A stretch of DNA of 64,000 bases from NCBI RefSeq assembly GCF_963676685.1, contig NC_092346.1:48823062-48887061 (forward strand), read 5' to 3'. The position numbers and the translations under genes are program-made. The notes under the pieces are model-generated. The model was given only the letters and a program-made list of their open reading frames with translations. It did not search any database and was not told the origin of the DNA. The DNA is from Mytilus edulis (lineage: Eukaryota; Mollusca; Bivalvia; Mytilida; Mytilidae). Of this stretch, positions 57,334-64,000 are shown piece after piece (position 1 is the first letter of the stretch; each line of letters begins with the position of its first letter).

Positions 57334-58635
57334 CTAGGATGAAATTTGAAAAAAATAGGCAGGACAGGAATTTTGAGTAAAAAAAGAAGGCAGGATGAGA
57401 CACTTGCAAAAAAAAAGTCAGGATGACAATTTATGTAAAAAAGTCAGAATAAACTAAAAAAAAAAGAAAGGCAGGACCGAATAGAGGGAAAAATAAAAAG
57501 GCAGGACAGAGATTACAACTAAAAAAAATGCAGGACAAAATTTTTCATCCTAGCCCCCACCCCCCCACCCCCCCCCCCCCCCCCCCATAAAAATAAAATG
57601 GTAGCTCCCTAATGGGTATAAATGTTATCGTTATAGATTTTAGAAAAAAAACTACTAAAATATTGGTAATTTACAATTTATTAGATTTTTTAAAGTTACA
57701 ACTTACATGTTCTTTCTTTCTCTTTGAACATCAGATGATATGATTTTCTCTATAATTGTTTTCTTCGTTTTACAAATTTCTTACAAATACACAACAGGAA
57801 ATAGCCACAAAAGTGACCATCCCATTACCAAATTACATTAAGATTTCTTATAAACTTAATTACCATAGCAACTATCTTTGAAAGTCGAACATATGGTCAA
57901 TCTTATCAGAATGTGCTTGATTTCAGACTGGCTGTACCAAATATCACTCTGCATATAATGCTAAATTATTATGTTTTACAAAGTTTAATGAATAAAGTTA
58001 TTATAAACATAGATGTAATGGGTATAACATCTATGTTATAAATAATGATTGCAATAAATTTAAACTTTTAACCAGGCAATCTATGTTTACGATATACATT
58101 TTTTTTATTACAGTAATGATATTCCAGTATAATTTTTACCAGGCTTATATATAGAGTATAATATATGATCAACGTTGGCCCAGCATTGGCTCAACATAGA
58201 GTTGTAAATGCAATTTCAGTTGATAAACACTTTCGGTATACCATTTACTTTTCATAAAGCATGCAGCAATCGAAATTATCCGTCTCCCAAGAGAAATAAA
58301 GCGAAAAATATTTCATAATCAATTTTTATTAACAAAATTTCATATCGGCCCTATGTTGCTACTAACATAATGCCAACATTTGCCCGATTTTTTTATAACC
58401 AGCATGAGAATATAATATGGATTTAAAACAAAAGACCAACGTTGGGCAAATGTTATGCAGCCAACACCAACGTGCGATCCAATCGTTTGGCCAATGTTGT
58501 GCAGCCAACATAAACTTGCGACCAACGGACCGACAATTTGCCAACGTTGGGCCAATGTTGTGTAGCCAACACCAACGGTCGACCAACGGGCCGACAATTT
58601 GCCAGCGTTGGCCCACTGTTAGTCTGTTGACTGGG
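55130..58635. mobile_element. 3.5-kb inverted-repeat element with CCAACGTTGG-word arms
   Basis: The left end CCCAGACAACATTGGTACGT and the right end, reversed, CCCAGTCAACAGACTAACAG match at the tip. The arms (55130-55390 and 58170-58635) are packed with variants of gttggcccaacgttgg, itself a near-palindrome. The 2.8-kb interior has no transposase frame and includes a nested poly-G/poly-C foldback (57273-57609). Frames within the right arm are word repeats, not protein. Confidence 0.7.
57273..57609. mobile_element. Foldback MITE with poly-G/poly-C arms and TAA target duplication
   Basis: The left arm gggagctgtcatttgatttt tat then about 37 G then ctaggatgaaattt; the right arm mirrors it: catcctag, about 35 C with two A breaks, then ataaaaataaaatggtagct ccc. 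TAA flanks both ends (57270-57272 and 57610-57612). The centre holds six or seven degenerate repeats of 'ggcaggacag...aaaaaa', about 35 bp each. The G-run length is likely unreliable in the assembly. Confidence 0.75.
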
Positions 58636-58865
58636 TATATCCTATATTTCTCATATTTTTATCTTTTTCAGTTGTTTGTGTATTTTTACTGAAAATTATT
58701 ATTCTCGCATGTTTTATAATCCTTATTGTATAATTACATTTTGTGTATATTGCCGACAAGGGCTCATGGTTGGTTAATAAAATTGTCTTACGACTATGGT
58801 GATGTCTGGATAATCTGTAAGAGGATTGACGATATATAATACTTATGAATCAATAGTTACAAGAG

Positions 58866-59410
58866 GTACCAGGATTATAATTTAGTACGCCAGACGCGCG
58901 TTTCGTCTTCATAAGACTCATCAGTGACGCTCATATCAAAATATTTATAAAGCCAAACAAGTACAAAGTTGAAGAGCATTGAGAATCCAAACTTTCAAAA
59001 AGTTGTGCCAAATACGGTTAAGGTAATCTATGCCTGGAATAAGAAAATCCTTAGTTTTTCGAAAAAATCAAAGTGTTGTAACAGGAAATTTATTAAAATG
59101 ACCACATTATTGATATTCATGTCAACACCGAAGTGTTGACTACTGGGCTGGTGATACCCTCGGGGACGAAACGTCCACCAGTAGTGGCATCGACCCAGTG
59201 GTGTAAATAGTTATCAAAGGTACCAGGATTATAATTTAGTACGCCAGACGCGCGTTTCGTCTTCATAAGACTGATCATTGACGCTCATATCAAAATATTT
59301 ATAAAGCCAAACAAGTACAAAATTGAAGAGCATTGAGGATCCAAAATTCCAAAAAGTTGTGCCAAATACGGCTATAAGCTTATCTATGCCTGGGATAAGA
59401 TAATCAAAAA
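58866..59410 (-). repeat. Two family 1 units in tandem, reversed
   Basis: taccaggattataatttagt acgccagacgcgcgtttcgt occurs at 58866 and again at 59220. The first unit is full length, to the cgacccagtggtgtaaatag end at about 59210; the second is cut at its far side. Identity between the two is very high, so the expansion is recent. Confidence 0.9.
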
Positions 59411-59414
59411 TGAT

Positions 59415-60940
59415 CAAAGATGATCTGATCATTTACAGCAACATTAGCTTTCCATTTGTATGAAAGTAATTTCCTTTTTAAATTAACTGTACATTTCTTA
59501 GTCAATAATGTCCGAAAAAAGATTTTATGGGTATCAGAACATCACACGTGGCCAAATTGTTTTCATGATTATGACTTTAACTTGTGGGTGATCGGTTAAG
59601 TTAATCATTCATAAAAAAAACTCATGGAACAAAAATAACATATCTTTACCAAAATATTGTCTAAAAAAATATACCAGATAGATATGTTCTTGTGAATGCA
59701 GAAGGGAAAGGACAGAAATTGTGTATGCGATTCTTAATCTTTAACATTAAAGTTAAAGATTGGGACACCTTTTCAAAAGCCAGATATATCTGGTTAGTTT
59801 TCCGTCATCTAGATTTCTATTTGTGTAGTCAGCTTTTTATAAAATAAGTTCGATATCGTCTCCTTCTGAGTTAATTTAATTCAAATCATAATGACTTGTA
59901 TTCTTTATAACAAACGGTGTACACCAGTTCACATGAATTTAATTGTTTACAAATCATCATAATCTAAATGAAACCAGAATACATCGATTGATTAAATCAT
60001 TTCCACGAAAACAAGTTCACTAATTTGATAAAATATTCGAACTGATAACTATTAGTCTTATTTGTTCTATATGTTATTGTTAAAAAAAAGCGTTGGAAAA
60101 ATACATCGAAACAATAATTATGCAGGAAAAAATGGTTCTTAAATACATAACAATGTATCTGTCCTATATAGCCATAGCTTGAGACGAGCTATCAAATTCT
60201 ATCGGATATCTCATTGTGTAGCCTGCTGAAGAGCACTCCTCAATTCAATGTGATTGGACGCTTTCCCATTGATTGTAAATGTTGTCACTTTTGTGGGTCA
60301 AATGTCTAACACTATAAGGGTGTCATTTATCTACGTTGATTATCAAGATAGTCACAAAGTTCGTAGTTTGTAAAAAATAACTGCTACAAAAAGTATTTTA
60401 CACTATGCAGGAAATAGTAATTTCAGGTTAGAAACATATATGTCGTTATGTTTGAGATGTCAAAGTGACATCATAAAGTACTTTTCTGCACTTAAGTGTC
60501 CACATATAAGCAGTTAGTTCGTTTATCAATACATTTGACATAGTTTTGAAAGGATTGAATAAGTTTACTTTTTTCAGTAAATTTCAGTGACTAATCAATT
60601 GATGGCAGCATTCCTCCTTCTTTCCAATTAGAAGTTAGTTTCTACTTGTTTTCTTCAAATCAATGTAAATTGTGTATAAGTGTTTGCAGTGATATCAATT
60701 AGTTGTAAACTGCGCTCTGATATCATGCATCTTTCTTTTCAAACCTTGACAGCATGTGTCTGTCCAGAGTAAAACACATATCTTGCTCAGTCTCTGTGAT
60801 CAAGTCAGAATATATAACAACTATAAAGATGACCTACATAAACGTAGACTGGGCTTGTCATTTTATTGGCTATCATAAAGAATATTCTTATGTTTCATTT
60901 GGTTATGTATTTCAGATCCGACATCATATTTTCAGAATAT
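59415..60940. other. No gene seen
   Basis: AT-rich DNA without recognisable exon, RNA gene or repeat. The 76-codon plus frame at 60754 has no clear protein character. Confidence 0.45.
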
Positions 60941-60944
60941 ATGT

Positions 60945-61545
60945 GCCCTGTAGTCAACGCTTTTGTGTTGACATTATATATTAATGCTATAGTCATTTTC
61001 AGTTCATTTTCTGTTCATATGATATATTCTTTAATTATTCGGAACGCATTTTTCTACACTTATTTGTGTCTTTCAATGCTTTTAATCGCTTTGCAATGTT
61101 TTTTTCATTGTTTTGATTCGAGAACAACTGATGCACCTTATTTAGCCGAAACACGCGTCTGGTGTTACAATAACAAACTATCAGCGTGATTGTCTATTAT
61201 GAAGTTTGATTACAATCACTGGGTCGATGCAACTATTGGTTTAAAAGGTACCACCATCGAAGTAGGTAGTATAAAATATCAACAAGATTTTCTGCTTTAA
61301 TTATTCAAACTCTTAGTTTTGTCTTTACCCTTAACATAGATGTCATTAGCCGTAGATTTTGCACAATTTTCGGATTTATTTATTTATTTTATTTTTTCCT
61401 TCATATTTTATTAACCTTTCTAACTGTTTTGATTCGAGCGTCCCTCATACGTCTCGAGTAGACAAAACGCTCGACTGGTTTAGCAAATTATAAGCTTTGC
61501 ATTTTTGGGAATTTTTTACAATCGCTGGGTCGATGCCAATGATGG
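60945..61545 (+). repeat. Two worn family 1 units in tandem
   Basis: The first carries tagtcaacgcttttgtgttg ac and the core agccgaaacacgcgtctggt; the second begins atcactgggtcgatgcaact, has core agacaaaacgctcgactggt, and is followed by another start, atcgctgggtcgatgccaat. The divergence suggests old copies. The 107-codon plus frame at 60866-61189 lies across the first unit. Confidence 0.65.
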
Positions 61546-61549
61546 TGTC

Positions 61550-62590
61550 AGTAGTCAGTCATTATAAGTAAATTGTTTATTCACAATTAAAGAGTTCTCC
61601 TTCTTTTTTTCCTCTACAATAATAACAAAAGTCAAGAATGCTTGTCATAAAAAAAGAAAATCCAACCAAAACTGGGGGTAAACTTATAGCTCCAAAATAG
61701 TAAACAGTTTCCTGCCTAACTTGTGACACCCGTCGTGGTACTAGTGCAAGTTAAATATTATGTTTGTACACTATTTTTGACTAAATACATGCAGCAGATA
61801 TATTGCTCAATCCTTTTGGTCAGGTTTTATAACAACACTTTAAGTTTTTTTTCTATTTAATCTAAACCATTTAAAAAAACTGTGCAGTAATCTTTTCCAT
61901 TTACTGCTACCGTCCTAATGGTTTATTCATCCAAACATCCACTGCAGTGACGGTGTTGTGATAACTGCAATTCAGATTTGTATACATAATTTTAGTATAG
62001 AATAGCAGAGGTGTATTTTTTTTCTCTTATAGTTCATGGTATTTCCAACACATCGCGTTGACGTTATTCAAAGTTTGATACGTAACAATTACAGAATATA
62101 TATTTTAATATAGTGTGAAGTCAAAAATACCCAATTCTAATTTAACCTCAAACAAATTGATATAATCGTTTACCTAATTTTTAAAACAAATAGTCTCTAT
62201 TCGGTAAACTGGAATTATAGAAAAAAAAATTCACTATATAGATGGAAAATTCTCGTTTGAATATTGTCATTTTATATTTTATGAAATTGAAGATGATATC
62301 CTCCACACGTAACATGATCAGATTTTAACTCGCTTTACGTGGTTTTACACATTGAAGCTTTTTTTGTTTATGTGAACCTAAAATAGAATTATATACTATT
62401 TACTTTGATCGCTGGCTACGAAACAACGTAAGGTAAAATGGCCTGATATATCAAATTTAACTTTTAAGACGATTTGAAACATGCTCAAGAGGTAACTGAA
62501 TTTCGACAAATTGTGTGTATTTTAACAACAAATGTCTTATAAAAGAGGAGCGATAGATACAACCGTCTCGTTTATAATACGTTACAATTT
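61550..62590. other. No further exon recognised
   Basis: Downstream, in the reading direction, of the vWA exon. A neighbouring exon of the same gene may lie here but none could be supported. A minus-strand reading at about 61970-61920 (LNCSYHNTVTAVD) is too weak to call. Confidence 0.35.
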
Positions 62591-62592
62591 AC

Positions 62593-63156
62593 CGTCATTA
62601 TTGCAGGACAATGCATGGATGGTTTTTTGTATGCCTAGAAGTTTGCTAAAATCTGTGACTTGAAAAACATATCCTGGAACGGATGCCATATTTGTGAGTT
62701 CCTCTTTGTTAGCGCCTCTGCCAATGCCAACGCTTATAACTTGAATATGCTTTTCTTTATAAATGTATGCCTGTTTTGCGGTATTTAAAGGATTTCCTGA
62801 CACGCCATCTGTCAAAATAACCAATACATCTTTTGCATCTGACCGATCCCCGGCACTTGGAACAAACACTTTACTGAGTATGAACTGAAGGGCTATATCA
62901 GTTTTTGTCAGCTGACCAGTGTATGGTATTCCTTTCACGGCATTTTGTATAGACTTTGTATCATTATACTGGTTTAGTTTTATTCTTAGATACGTTTTGC
63001 TGTCGAACGTTACAACTCCTACTTGTACGTGGTCTGGATCTATGGTAAAGTTGGACAATATTGTTGAAACAAACTCTAGTTCTTTCTTGAAGTTTGTTGC
63101 GCCCACGCTACCAGATGCATCAACGAGAAAAACAATGTCTGCTTTTTCAACACATC
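62593..63156 (-). CDS. von Willebrand A domain exon of a larger extracellular protein
   Basis: One 564-nt exon bounded by an AG acceptor (GCTATAG) and donor GTAAAT, phase 1 at both ends, encoding C-V-E-K-A-D-I-V-F-L-V and a complete vWA domain. The metal-ion site is whole: DASGS, the Thr in GQLTKTD, and the Asp in ILTDG. Spacing and wording (DIVFLVDASGSVG, VQVGVVTFDS, IQVISVGIGRGANKEELTNM) are those of collagen-VI/matrilin-like vWA domains. A leading Cys and a trailing CNNDG flank the domain, as in disulphide-closed modules. The open frame runs on to an ATG at 63223, but that start lies before the acceptor and is probably intron. Partner exons were not found, so the full protein is unknown. 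Confidence 0.82.
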
Positions 63157-63159
63157 CTA

Positions 63160-64000
63160 TAGCTACAAGTATTCTTTTATTTTTAATTTTGTCGATTATG
63201 TGGTATAGTATAGATTTTGGCATATTAAAGTAAAAAGTAATCGAAAAATCGCAATGATATGAAAATCAAAAATCATAAATACCAGTTGGTAGCTCTGGTG
63301 ATATGGGTGTCAGAAAAAAAACAATCGAGCAAACTTTACAAACGTGTTACCTTGATTGGTAATTCTTGATCCGAAAAAAATCTGTCCATAATGTCATGTT
63401 GGTCGATAGGGAGAAAAAAAATCCTATTGGCATCATGTATCACTGTTTAATTTACTAAATATAGAAATTTGCATCGTACATGTTAACCATTGGTAAAATA
63501 TTACTTTTTTAGGATTTGTTTCTGCATGACCAATACAACGGGTGCTAAGAACTAATAACCCTTCCAGAATGCCCGAGATTACACCCACTTTGTGATAGGT
63601 TCGTGGTGTTTAATCTTTAGCTTTTCTATGTAGTTTGCTGCTTATTTGTTCGTCTTCTCATGTTTTGTTTTTGTTTTTGTTTTTGCCATGGTGTTCTGTT
63701 TTCTTTTACTTTTGAGGTTCTAATGTCTCTTTGATAGTTTCTGCATCTTTTTAGCAGTTACGTTTGAAATCGTGATATCAAAACTATTTCGATTAAGAGG
63801 AGATCTTTTGTATACGATGATGAGACAGAAATGCAACAAAATAGATAGACAGAAAACATCTTAAGTGGGAGTTCAGTCTTTAATAGCAGACAGGTGTGTA
63901 CACGAGAAGTCAATCTTTTAATCGTCTCGATTCTAAACCAAATGTGAATGAAATAAATAAAAACAAAAATTAAAAGATCTGCTAACAGGTGTAATATAAA
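63160..64000. other. No gene seen
   Basis: AT-rich sequence upstream of the vWA exon, with no exon I can support. It may be an intron of that gene. Confidence 0.4.

Noticed and set aside
58340..58692. Overlapping long frames on both strands
   Set aside because: They translate the CCAACGTTGG-word arm. Repeated short words on both strands at once are satellite-like DNA, not protein.
62919..63233. 104-codon plus-strand frame
   Set aside because: Shadow of the vWA exon on the opposite strand.
1..64000. CRISPR arrays, operons, ribosome binding sites, rho-independent terminators
   Set aside because: The window is animal DNA with spliced genes. Tandem words present are transposon arms, with neither regular spacers nor associated genes.

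Overview
This window is AT-rich, intron-bearing animal DNA, almost certainly from a marine mussel (Mytilus or a close relative). The main evidence is a set of dispersed repeats that I recognise from Mytilus sequence. The most obvious has the core 'agacgaaacgcgcgtctgg' followed by 'cctggtacctttgataact'. The organism call is inference from repeat content and from the style of the genes; nothing in the window names a species. There is no bacterial-type gene organisation, and most long open frames are accidental or lie in repeats.

Four pieces of host coding sequence can be supported. (1) A nine-exon minus-strand gene (52592 down to 40010) encodes a 310-residue PA-TM-RING ubiquitin ligase of the RNF13/RNF167 type. 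Exon junctions keep frame throughout and all eight RING-H2 zinc ligands are present. (2) A decayed tandem copy of exons 2 to 4 of that gene lies at the left edge (1-1379, minus), with frameshifts, a stop, a lost splice donor and a repeat inserted in an exon. (3) An apparently intronless otopetrin-like multi-pass membrane protein (6355 down to 4936, minus) is split between two overlapping frames. (4) A single phase 1-1 von Willebrand A exon (63156 down to 62593, minus) belongs to a larger extracellular-matrix or adhesion type gene that runs beyond what I can follow. Between 13 and 24.5 kb there is tandemly duplicated non-coding sequence. It includes paired GTAAGT-ended exon candidates and a duplicated 72-nt exon cassette that has diverged faster than its flanking introns.

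The rest is largely mobile DNA. There are two LINE-type remnants (28.06-30.72 and 35.17-36.64 kb), two remnants of a retroelement with a YIDD reverse transcriptase (45.4-46.06 and 53.5 kb), a PIF/Harbinger transposase fragment (31.63-31.81 kb) and tRNA-derived SINE-like units (16.9 and 39.1 kb). There are also several dispersed Mytilus repeat families, and a 2.3-kb tandem repeat inside intron 2 of the RING gene.

The most striking pattern is a group of unrelated inverted-repeat elements whose arms are filled with one short, largely self-complementary word. The words are CCAACGTTGG at 55.13-58.64 kb, AACATCGT at 34.95-38.62 kb, AACCGGTT at 40.41-41.48 kb, GTGTACA-like words at 19.88-21.13 kb and CGATC at 30.93-31.22 kb. 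Where ends are clear they carry transposon-type target duplications (TTA, TAA or TTTTAA). The intact RING gene and its decayed copy act as filled and empty sites for dating several insertions.
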